A stretch of 64,000 nucleotides of DNA from NCBI GenBank assembly GCA_030068145.1, contig JAPJBO010000256.1:81001-145000 (forward strand), given 5' to 3'. Origin of the DNA: Diplonema papillatum. Lineage: Eukaryota > Euglenozoa > Diplonemea > Diplonemida > Diplonemidae. Position 1 is the first letter of the stretch. Each line of letters opens with the position of its first letter. The notes below the pieces were generated by a model that saw only the letters and a program-made list of their open reading frames with translations, ran no database searches and was not told where the DNA came from. This document shows, piece after piece, positions 52,114-61,460 of this stretch. Both the position numbers and the translations under genes were made by a program.

Positions 52114-52764
52114 TCACGCGAGGATCTCACGCAGGTTGACAGCGCAGCAAGGGCACGTCGCTTTGTTGTTGAGCAGCCACGGGTCAATGCACTCCGAGTG
52201 GAATTTGTCTTCACACGGCAGCACCCGCCGCTCCTCCCCTGGCTCCAAGTCTGTTTGGCAGATGGTGCACGTCGCCGGCGCGTCGGTTTCTTTGAAGGCA
52301 ACGACAGGCAACGCTGCGAGCTGCTCACTCGTGATGGTGAGCGGAACATGGCCGATCCTTTCTTCTAACGCGAGCAACTCTTCGTAAGACATGTTGTCGA
52401 TGTCAGCAACGCGGTCTCCGTTGCGGTGCCGGGGCCGATACGGCCGCCGTGCTCGTGGTGGGGGTGGCGCGGCGAAGTGCAGGTCCAACATTTCGCGGCT
52501 GATTTGCTGCATGACTTCCTCGACGTGCACCATTTCGGGCGAACGTCGTCGGCGGTGCCCGGACGGTTCTGGAATGCCTAACCTCGCCCTGCTCTCGCGC
52601 CTCAACCTCGCGCGCCTGTCCGCCTCTCTCTCGAAAGTACCCACAACATCCTGCGGCAGCGGATCACTGGACGGCTGCGTGCCGTTCTCCTTCAGGCTCT
52701 CGTCGATGGCCGCTTGCAGGATCGTATCTTCCAGCTGACGCGACGCGGGTGACAAGTCGGTCAT
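52114..52764 (-). CDS. RING-H2 type E3 ubiquitin ligase, paralogue 1
   Basis: An intronless 216-residue protein. A C-terminal RING (residues about 166-207) has C166, C169, C184, H189, C192, C204 and C207 in TCTICQ, VLPCEDKFHSECIDPWLL and TCPCC. In classical RING-H2 domains the residue two after the third Cys is His; here it is Asp186. The same change is present in the paralogue at 59.4 kb, so it is probably a real zinc ligand, as Asp is in RBX1. Ahead of the RING is NMSYEELLALEERIGHVPLT, and in the N-terminal third RLRRESRARLGIPEP; both blocks are shared with the paralogue. The role is presumably ubiquitin transfer from an E2; substrates are unknown. Confidence 0.88.
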   Translation of the reverse strand: MTDLSPASRQLEDTILQAAIDESLKENGTQPSSDPLPQDVVGTFEREADRRARLRRESRARLGIPEPSGHRRRRSPEMVHVEEVMQQISREMLDLHFAAPPPPRARRPYRPRHRNGDRVADIDNMSYEELLALEERIGHVPLTITSEQLAALPVVAFKETDAPATCTICQTDLEPGEERRVLPCEDKFHSECIDPWLLNNKATCPCCAVNLREILA

Positions 52765-53029
52765 CTTCGCGACTCCAGTTCCTCTACTTGGAATGAGGGC
52801 GTGGCGGGTGGATGCCGCTCACTTGTTTTGTGCTTGCAGGAGGAATAGAAAACTTTAGAATCCTTTCCCTGACGTTAGGATATTCTGATATTTTTCGAGA
52901 CTGGAGGTTCTATGAACATGCAATGTGAATAACCTCTATTACAGCCAACCCGGCTTTTTTTGGTGCAAAAAGTGTATTGTTTTTGTTCCGTGTGGAGCTA
53001 GCTTTTTTTCCGCCCTCCAAAAATTATGC

Positions 53030-53096
53030 GGGTGGCAGAGTGACCGGGTGTCGGCCTGCGGTAGGCCCGGGTTCGAACCCTGCCCTTGACACTTTT
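53030..53096 (+). repeat. tRNA-derived SINE head with A and B boxes
   Basis: TGGCAGAGTGACCGGG fits a pol III A box and GGGTTCGAACCC a B box. They are only about 37 bp apart, shorter than in a normal tRNA. An anticodon-like stem GGCC-TGCGGTA-GGCC is visible, but the acceptor ends do not pair. A TTTT run follows at about 53092. This is a degenerate tRNA or SINE head, not a working tRNA. Confidence 0.55.
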
Positions 53097-53254
53097 CCGG
53101 TCGAAGATTGTTGTCGAGGTTTATTGGGTTTCGGTGCGTTTTCTGCGGAGGATCGCGGTAATTGGGTCACCCCGGGTGGAGAATTGCGGTCCGTCTGGGA
53201 AAACGGAGTCGGGGGGGTCTCGCCCCCGGGTACTGGCGCCGAACTTGCCATCAT

Positions 53255-53415
53255 TCGAACTTCGCTTCACTTTTAGCATCGCCCGAACACCAGAACTTCA
53301 GCTTCGCCCGAACTTTGCTTCGCCCGAACTTTGCTTCACCAGAACTTAGCTTCGCCTGAACGTTGCTTCGCCCGAACTCGCTCAGAACGTAGCTTCGCCC
53401 GAATTTTACTGTTTC
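53255..53415. repeat. Minisatellite of about 15-16 bp (GCTTCGCCCGAACTT)n
   Basis: About ten imperfect copies of GCTTCGCCCGAACTTT with length variation. It follows the tRNA-derived head by about 150 bp and may be the variable tail of that element. Confidence 0.85.
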
Positions 53416-55079
53416 CCGAACTTTAACTGCCTTCAGTCTAGCCCCGCGCCGGTCTTTAGCCGAGCGCACGTATTTTTTAGCCACATGCAATGTGTGAGGA
53501 AACTGAACCGCCCAAGTAGGACCTTCTGATCATGATCATTGCCAATTTGCCACCTGAAACCACGTCCGGGATTTGGGTTCAGGGTAGTGCGGTTAACGAA
53601 AGTGCGGTCAACGAAAACTCTAGTTTTCCTTTTCTACTTTCTCCTACTCTCGCGGTGTACGGTTTTTAGATTTCGGAGTTGGAACGTGCAGGTGGCACAA
53701 GCACAGGAGGTGACGTTGCCGTGCCGGCTCTGTACTGCCCACAAAAAGGTCTTGCACTCTAAAAACAACGCTCAACGGAGGCGGTGCCTTGGAGTAAACC
53801 CCAGTTTCTCTACGCCAGCACCTATGCTTCAACCGGCAAAGACGAGTTGCAGGGCACTACCATCCTCTGTTTGGCTAAATGACACAACCCAGGAACACGT
53901 TGCCGAAGTCTTGAGGTGGCCGTTTCTCAACATAAAAGCTATTTCGATATCGTGTTCGTCTAGTTGCACACGAGCACCTCACACGACTCGCTCGATGCGC
54001 CGTCTGAAACATGAGTTATGCTTTGACTTCAAGGTTGCTAGTACCTCAGCGAAAAGAAATGGTTCAAACAAATACAGACGAGTTAAGAAGAGGAGTCCAA
54101 AAACGAGGTCAGACAACGACGGTGTGTGCACAATTGGAAGCAAAGACACGAGAATAAATAGAGAAAACTGCGGCTGAGTAGCTCAGTAGCTTAGTAGCCG
54201 AGCAGCTTCTTCACTTCAACGCCCGACTCGAAAGGATGAATAGTCTGTCCCCGAAACCTCCCCAGTTCCTTGCGGACGGACAGGCTGTGCTACGCAAAGG
54301 GTTGCACTGTGAACCTGAGTCTACGGGGTGACGTCTGGGATGCTGAAAGTCACTTGCAGCAGTTGTAGCAAACTGTGCAACGGTATAGTGCAGGGCCCTT
54401 TACTCTTGGGACACGTGAAGTCCAGCTGTCGGAGCTCATCGAAGTGTCTTCAATTTTTCTACCCGGGGACGCGCCCAGCACTAGATCTGCTGCCCTGATC
54501 AACTCCTCTGCATGCCCCAATTCTGCGTTTGAAGTGTAACCTTTCGATGAGGCCGACAACATGTTTTTTTTTTTTTCTTTTCGGCCAGGCAAGCTCCGAG
54601 CTTGATGGAAGGCCGAGAGATGCAACAAAAGAGGCAAGAAAAATAGTGTGAAACCGAGGCGAGAAAAACAGCGGGTTAGACGGTGTATTCTATTGGCACA
54701 GGCGGTTAGACGGGGATGAGGAAGCTTCGTCGGGGGGTTATCGTCGCGTTATTTTTCAGGCATTTTTTGATACATAGGTTTTCCTACTTTTTTTTTACTC
54801 CTCCCCAGGACAGCAAGTGTCGAGCTAGCCACCCGAAGGCGCTTGATTCCGTTGGCAGGTTTTCTTTACCGACGTAAGTTTTGTTTGAGGTAGCTTTTTT
54901 TCGTTTATACTTTGCCACGTGTGCGCAGTGCTCACCCACATCGGCCTCTGAAACAGATTCATGAGTGACCGCCATTTTTTGTTTGTCTAGCCCCCCGCAG
55001 ATCGTAGAGGATTGATACGAAGATGCACCCCCCAGGCATCTTGTTAAGAACCATCCATCCATCCATCAGCCGGCTGACC

Positions 55080-55322
55080 CCCCCCCCCTCCAGGCTATTT
55101 TCACTGTGGAGGGGGGAGACGCTACCTGTCACACTCTAAGGTGGTCACCACGGTGGGCGGTCAGAAAAAAAAAATTTTTTTTGCCCCAAATACCCCAAAT
55201 ACCACACTTTGGAAAATTTTTGTGGGCCCACTTTTGGCAGGGAATTTTGACCATTTCACCTTAGAGAATTTGACCACCCAGCCTCCAAGGCAACTGCACT
55301 GTAGAGGGGGGGGGGGGGGGGG
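55080..55322. repeat. Homopolymer-rich block with duplicated G-run ends
   Basis: CACTGTGGAGGGGGG at about 55106 and CACTGTAGAGGGGGG at about 55298 bracket a segment with an A10-T8 palindrome and a run of 17 G (55306-55322). The duplicated ends suggest a small inserted or duplicated unit. Confidence 0.6.
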
Positions 55323-58300
55323 TCTGGTTTATCCGGCCATCCGGCCAAAGTGGCTGATCCTTAACAAGAGCGCTGGCACCCCCTCCCTTTACTTGGCATC
55401 GTCCAGCACTCGATAGATACCCCCCCGTCGCTCTCCTAGTTCGCTAAGTATGTGTCATAACTTTGGCGAGTTTTCGCCAAAGCATAGCCGGGATCTTCTT
55501 TGGGACAGTGCTCTTCATTTACCCAGTGAGCACTGCGCAGCAGAAAGATGGCGGGGGGAATGTACGAACGTGTGTTTGGGATGGGATGTGCCCAACGAGC
55601 CCATCTGCTGCGTTGTGTCGGTCGTTGAAATAACCACAGAAGGCGGCGGTTTTCAGCACAGACGTACGGGGTTCCTCCGACATGGCGTAAGCATGGCGCA
55701 AGCCGCGTTCTTGAACAAAACGAGCTTTTCCACGTGCCCGCCCCGACGGTTTCCACCCTGCTCGTGGGCGACTTTGACGTACTTTGTAGAAAAAGAACCC
55801 GACGCCTCTTCATTGCCCGATGGGCGGGTGCCGGCTTATGCGTTGCTCAACTGCTGAAACAGTGGCGAGGGAACGTGCGTGTTCGGCATTAGCGACGAGC
55901 CACGGGCCTGAAGCCCAAGTGGCTACCGATTTACCTAGTGAGGACTAGGCACAATACACATCCATACTGTGACTGATACCAAATACGCAGCCTCGGAGAC
56001 TCTGTTTCTCTCTCGTGCCGCTTTTCGGCTGCAGTCAGCTATGATATGCTGATCAGTTTCTTTCGTTGTCACGCGCCGGAACATACACCGGGATATATAA
56101 CGTCGAGAGAACCTTAGGGTGCAGTGCATCGTGTCCGATCTGCGCCTAAATTGCAGCCAACCGATCGCTCGCTAGGGCTCGAAGTGCAATTTGAGGATAT
56201 CGGACATTACCCACCAGCAAAGAATTTCATGGCTGTCAGTTTGAAACTACCAGCCCTTGAAAGCCGGCAGGCCGGGCTGCCAATATGCTGCAGAATAAGC
56301 TCTTCCGGGGGTTTTTTTCCTCCTAACACTTACCTGTTTTCTCAGAGCCACATGCGGACGTTGTGGGCCCGAGGGCCGCACTAGCCGAATCATCTCTGCT
56401 GTGTACTTTCCTCTGAAGAAGAAAATGGGAACCAGCAACAAACGATGACAGGTGGGTGCAAAGATAATAATATGGCACACGGTTTGAGTGCTGAGCCCTC
56501 TTGCCCCGGGATACACCCGCTTGTCACGGGGGAAAAGGTGCGACGCCGTCCGGCCCTTGCAAACCCATACACACCGGAGACGTAGTCGCCAGCTGCGCTG
56601 TGCTGAATCCAGACGAATTCCTGGGTAGAGACGGAGCGGCCTCGTTAGCAATGGAAAACAGCCAACTCCAGCCGTCCCCGCAACTGGATGGCAAGATGGC
56701 TTGTCACCTCCCTTCGAGTGAGCGCGTGTGCCGAGGAATAGCGAAGAAACGAACAGGTTATAACACGCACACCGACAGGAAATTCGCGCCGCTTTCCGTG
56801 CGAGCGAGTCTGGGAATAGAACTCAAAACTGTATGCCGACCATGACGGCTGCTTGCGCCGGGAGCTTGGAATAGCCAGTTAGGTCACTTCGGGGATCCAG
56901 AAACAGCCTGTCGGAAATTCGAACCCCGAGAAATGGGCTATATTGAGCCATGGACGTATGCTTGGTGTTGCTTCTACAGCAACGAATATCGAACAGAAGG
57001 TGGGGGGTTTGATTGTGCGCACGTATGTAGTTCCTATTTGATAGGTATAACACGATGCGCTGCCAACCGTCTCTTTAATAACGACAACCGCGTTTGTTAC
57101 CATAAAAAGGCGTGCTTGAAAATGCCCGAAATCAGTACTTCAACCGAAGAAAGGCATGAGGAAGAAATGTTAAAATCGCCGGTTGGCCCTAAACTTCGAT
57201 GCATTCGCCGTGCTTGCTGACAAGATATACAGAGCTGTATGAACACAAGAAACAAAATGCGGCTGATACTTCACTATTTCTTGGAGTAAAAGTTCGCTTT
57301 TTTGCTTGAGCCACTGGCCACGTGCTCTTGTCTCGCACTGCAAACTCCCACTGACTTCTTCGCTGCGAAGAGCTTTCCTGACTACTTTGACAGAGTGCCT
57401 GCAGAGCAGCTGGGGTGAAAACCCCGGTCCGGAACAAGCCGCAGAGTACAGTACGAGGCAGTATAGCACTAGAAAGAACAAGGATGTTGCTAGCTGAAAG
57501 CGTTGATTTCTCACCGATAATGTTTTTGCCACGTGGAGACTCGCTCTTGGGCTCCGGCCCAGGTGCCGAGGGTATTGGTTCGTAGAAGAGCCCACGGAAA
57601 GTCGCCGGGCGAATATTGGAAGTGCCCTGAAGGCAGGCGAGCACTCCTTGTTAAGCAGCGGCTGCCAAAACTTGCCGTGACACCTATGATCAGAGTAAAG
57701 AGGAAAACGAGGTAATGACTCACAATCCTAAACGCGGTTTCAGATGCAATTGATCACGACAAGAGAGTCCTACTTGGGCGTTTCCGTTGTTTCCTCACAC
57801 ATTGCTTGTTTGCGCGTGCCGGTTGATCGATTCTCACTTGGTTGTACCTTGTTTTTCTATCGAGTCCTAGTAGGAATTCTGATCAACCACCACAGGCTAC
57901 AGCTCATTGCCTCATTTTAGATTCGGACTCTTGTCGCAGATTTTGCACACGACAGCTGCTACTGTACGGGTCATGCAAACAAGAACTGTTTCGAGGAAAC
58001 AGCAGGTCCCGGCTGCGTCGTATTTGCCGTCACGGGGAAAAATCTTAGTTTAAGGTTAGGCAGGACACTGCCTCTCATGCATGGTTGATGCTAGCATCAA
58101 TTCTTCTTCGAAGAAGAAGAGGGGGAGGGAGTGGACTGAGGATTAAGAGAACCTAAACTGAGGGGAGAGAGACCGGAACGGAGGCGAGTCGGAGTCAGTA
58201 GTTACGCTTCTTTCACCTCCTTCGTGCTTTTCGAGGAGGGAAATCAGGACTTCTCCTGTCGCGGTAAGTCTGCGCGGTTCTTCAGAAGACACATTTCCTC

Positions 58301-58496
58301 CCTCCGTGATGTTTGAAAACTGGCGAAATCCTTTCAGCTGGCTTCACTTGGAGTTCGTTGCCTTCCTGGGGCGCGAGGTGACACTACCACCATTTGTTGA
58401 TCCAGAACTACTTAAGTATCCGGTAGGAACTGGAGCAAAGCGCATGGCAGGATGAGCACACCACCCGAGCCTACAACAGGAGAATTCGGGTGGGTC

Positions 58497-58533
58497 TTCT
58501 GGCTTCATGCCATTTTCTGGCATGAGGCCAGAA
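58497..58533. terminator. Strong hairpin of unknown role
   Basis: TTCTGGCTTCATGCCA and TGGCATGAGGCCAGAA pair with one mismatch around a five-base TTTTC loop. The stem is the strongest short hairpin I noticed. No gene ends beside it, so calling it a terminator is only a formal choice; it may be a footprint of an element. Confidence 0.3.
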
Positions 58534-59412
58534 GCTAGCTGCCGATTCCCGAGTGTTGTTGCTGATACACCAACGTATTTGGTAACCTCCGGGATGATAC
58601 CGGTACCGTTGATACAACACCTCGTTTATCCTGTGGGATGCGGTGATACTACTCTCGTCAATGCCAATATCTCGCTCAGCTCGACGCTTCGCCCGGAGTC
58701 TCGTGTCTCGCAGGGGATCATGTTGCCAAACTGAAGTCTGGCGTAAGCAAGACCGCAAGCTCTACAGTTGCACCGCATACGAAGCAGTGTGTGAAAACAA
58801 AATATGTAACGGTGCAGTCTAACGTTTCCTGGGAGGGCTAGAAAGGGCGAGGAAAAATTCTCCTGCGAGCCGCACGGCATAGCATACACAAGGCTTTAGT
58901 TTCCCCGTGATTGAAGCAAAATTTCTTCGTAGTAGAGTTCGTCTCGGAACCGCCGAGCAACTCGCCGGTATCTCTGCTGCTGCTCGTTTCTCAGGGCTGT
59001 CCCCTTGGAAGGGGGTGAGGCCGTGTCTGGACCTGGCAGTTCAGCAACGACCTGATGAACGACAAGATAAACCGCTCATAAAATTGCTGCTACAGGACGG
59101 AAGAATGACTGCAACTGGTCCTATTGTGTGTGATGATCTTCATCGTTCTCAGAGCCAAGACATCCACCGATACGCCGTTGCCACCTGCCAGTTCAGTACT
59201 GACATGACAGGTCCAAGCTCGAGAGCATACACATCAAACATTTGATAGAAATTTAAAGTTACGGTAACGAACGTAGAACGCGCAAATTAAAACGTGGTTG
59301 CCGCAAGGACCACACGCGAGTCTAATATGTGTGCAATGGAGACTTCTGCATTCGGATAGAGTGGCATAAACATAAAATGATCAGATGGTGCTCGTTATTT
59401 TCTCTTCGTAGG

Positions 59413-60078
59413 TCACGCCAGTATGTCGCGCAGGTTGATGCTGCAGCAGGGGCATGTCCCTTTGCTGTTAAGAAGCCATTGGTCAATGCAGGCGGAGTGA
59501 AACTTGTCGTCACAAGGCAGCACGCGGCGTTGATCACCGGGGTCCATGTTCATCTGACAGATCGCACACATCGTCTCGGCCGCTTCCGCCGGCTCGAACT
59601 CAACGAGGGGAAGCGAGGATAGTTGGCGTTTTGTAATAGTCAGCGGCACATGCCCGATGCTTTCCTGCAGCTCTAGCAGCTCCTCGTACGTCATGTTGTC
59701 GACGTCGATAAAGACCTCATACCCGTGGCGCGGAAACCGTCTCTGCGGGTTCGCAGTTTGACTCCTCACATTCGAACTGCCGTGCACACGATTCGCACTC
59801 GCAACACGCCGTGGGTACCGTCGCAACGCATCGTCCAACCGCCGCTGTTCCTCTGGCTGCGGGATGCCCAGGCGCGCACGGCTTTCCCGCCTCAAACGCG
59901 CCTGTTTGTCCCCCGGGTTCTCGCTGCCTTCCACACTGCTTACCCGGAGGCGGTGGCGGGTGGGCCGTGAGGACGCCGACGCGGTCTGTTTCCTCTTCGT
60001 CGCTGGCTTCAGGCTCTTTTCTGGTGATTGGCTGGCTTCCTCCTCCAGCTCGCGCAGTGCTGTGGGGTCCGTAGTCAT
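59413..60078 (-). CDS. RING-H2 type E3 ubiquitin ligase, paralogue 2
   Basis: An intronless 221-residue protein from the ATG at 60076-60078 (MTTDPTALRELEEEASQS); the frame upstream starts only at TTG. The RING reads MCAICQ, VLPCDDKFHSACIDQWLL and TCPCC, again with Asp in place of the first His. Shared with paralogue 1 are RLRRESRARLGIPQP, VDNMTYEELLELQESIGHVP and the ending NLRDILA. The N-terminal part and a middle stretch (YPRRVASANRVHGSSNVRS) are unrelated, so the genes are old duplicates. About 6.6 kb of repeats separates them. Function as an E2-binding ubiquitin ligase follows from the family. Confidence 0.87.
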   Translation of the reverse strand: MTTDPTALRELEEEASQSPEKSLKPATKRKQTASASSRPTRHRLRVSSVEGSENPGDKQARLRRESRARLGIPQPEEQRRLDDALRRYPRRVASANRVHGSSNVRSQTANPQRRFPRHGYEVFIDVDNMTYEELLELQESIGHVPLTITKRQLSSLPLVEFEPAEAAETMCAICQMNMDPGDQRRVLPCDDKFHSACIDQWLLNSKGTCPCCSINLRDILA

Positions 60079-60989
60079 CGTTGGTTGAATGGGAGGGGCT
60101 TTCGGCGGTATGCGCGACAATGCGCTGTAAACTGTTTCGGTTGCTGCTTCTTCCCCCCAAACGACAGTGTCAGAGCCCCACCCGGAGGTGGTTGATTATT
60201 TTCCGCAGTTTTTTGGTTCCTTTTTTGTGTTGTGTTTCCGACAATCCCGTATGGGCGTACGGAGTGGTGTTTTTGTTTTCTTTTTTGTTTTATGGAGGTG
60301 TTTTGCTTTTGCCTTGTGGGTTTTGTTTTTCGGGTGTGAGTCGTGCTGTCGCACAGTTTTCGCTGTTGTCGCCCATCCAACACTGAGCGAGTCGAAGTGG
60401 CATTGCAACTGAACGCCCCTAAGAAAATTCGCTGACCCAGCGTGCGGACCACCGGAGAGCGCGAGGTAGGGTCACCCTACCCTACAGAGGAAATACTCAG
60501 GGTGGGGGACTGCAAGAACGTGCTTGGAATGGATGCGCTCAACCCGCACTCGTCGTCTGCGCCGTGTTTCGGCCCTTCAGGCCACGGCACATAAGGCGGA
60601 CCATCATCAGCGTACCGGGGTGGGGGAAGGTCTTCTGGGGGCCGGTACAACCAAAATCCGGAATTGAGTACAGTCTCTGAAGAGGAGGGGTAGGCTAATT
60701 CAGAAATGCCGCGCCGCAGCGGACACATTACGAGCTCGCAGCAGCTGCAGAATGCGCAGAGAGCGTCAATCGAACGGGAGGTGGGAACATGACACCGGCT
60801 GCCAAGGCTAGGAACTGGGAACGAAGGCGCAAAATGGGTGAACAACCCAAGTAAAGCGACCCTGATGATGAGAGGCGATCGCTACAATGCGGACTCCAGG
60901 GCCGGACCCGCACTTGTGGGCGCGGCGTTGTGCGTCGGGTACGGATATCTGCACCATGCTGAGTAGTGTTGCGGTTGGACGGACAGAGT
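60079..60989. other. Intergenic, dispersed repeats
   Basis: Contains the second copies of two dispersed elements: GTTTCCGACAATCCCGTATG (60226-60290, also at 17044-17115) and GCAAGAACGTGCTTGGAATG (60510-60603, also in ATG8-1 intron 2). No gene is visible. Confidence 0.6.
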
Positions 60990-61135
60990 AATATGTGCCG
61001 TGCTTGCGTGCTTGCCGACATTTTCTTTCGACGGGACCAAAAGCCCTGATGCCTGTGCTTCTCTCCCCCGGCAACTGAAACCTCGACGAAGAGAACACTA
61101 CGAGCATGCTTGCCATTGGGACCGGCAGTTCGACA
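60990..61135 (-). pseudogene. Degenerate copy of the oxygenase C-terminal coding segment
   Basis: Parallels 61527-61673 of the oxygenase gene: TGTGCCGTGCTTGCG versus CGTGCCGTGCTTCGC, then CGACGGGACCAAAAG versus CGGCGGGACCGGGAG, and GAGCATGCTTGCCATTGGGA versus GAGCACGCTTGCGATGGGAA. Translated, VPMASML...GE...KHGTYY mirrors VPIASVL...GE...KHGTFH. It lies downstream of the parent gene, same orientation. A weaker further similarity (ADEPPV) follows near 61230. Confidence 0.8.
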
Positions 61136-61345
61136 GTGAGTAGAGTTGCACTGATGATGCAAGGATATTCGGCGGGCGGCCGAACTGGAACTCGGCGAAT
61201 ATAACGTGGGTGGTACGCTTTGTAGCAGAGAACTGGCGGCTCGTCGGCAGGTTGCAGGGGGGATTTCGGATGAATGCCGTGGACGACAAGAAACTTGGAT
61301 TCAGCCACGCAAGTCTCAGAGTAACTGGGTTAACAGCACCCGGCA

Positions 61346-61460
61346 CGGCTCTTTGCACCATGCAATCATGCAAGGCGCCCCTGTTGGTGAAGCGTGCTTC
61401 ACAAGGCCGGGCCGACCTCAAACAGCGGCTCTCTGCACCATGCAATCATGCAAGGCGCCC
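61346..61460. repeat. Direct repeat across the oxygenase stop codon
   Basis: A unit of about 35 bp containing TGCACCATGCAATCATGCAA occurs at 61346-61380 and 61426-61460, 80 bp apart. The second copy includes the stop codon of the oxygenase gene (61446-61448). This repeats the arrangement seen at the AceE stop codon. Confidence 0.9.

Larger units (their letters stand above)
52765..59412. other. Long repeat-rich intergenic region
   Basis: About 6.6 kb between the RING paralogues with no supported gene. It includes a tRNA-derived element (53030-53096), a 15-16-bp minisatellite (53255-53415), the inverted partner of the 44-kb repeat (53485-53668), poly-purine/poly-pyrimidine and G-run tracts (55080-55322), a CTT-repeat fragment (55898-55935), the 40-bp exact repeat (57651-57690), a composite of two families (57757-57895) and a strong hairpin (58497-58533). 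The 212-codon plus frame at 53539-54177 has no ATG at its start and no domain. Confidence 0.5.

Noticed and set aside
53539-54177. 212-codon plus-strand frame
   Set aside because: No ATG at its start, no recognisable domain, and its 5' part is the inverted dispersed repeat.
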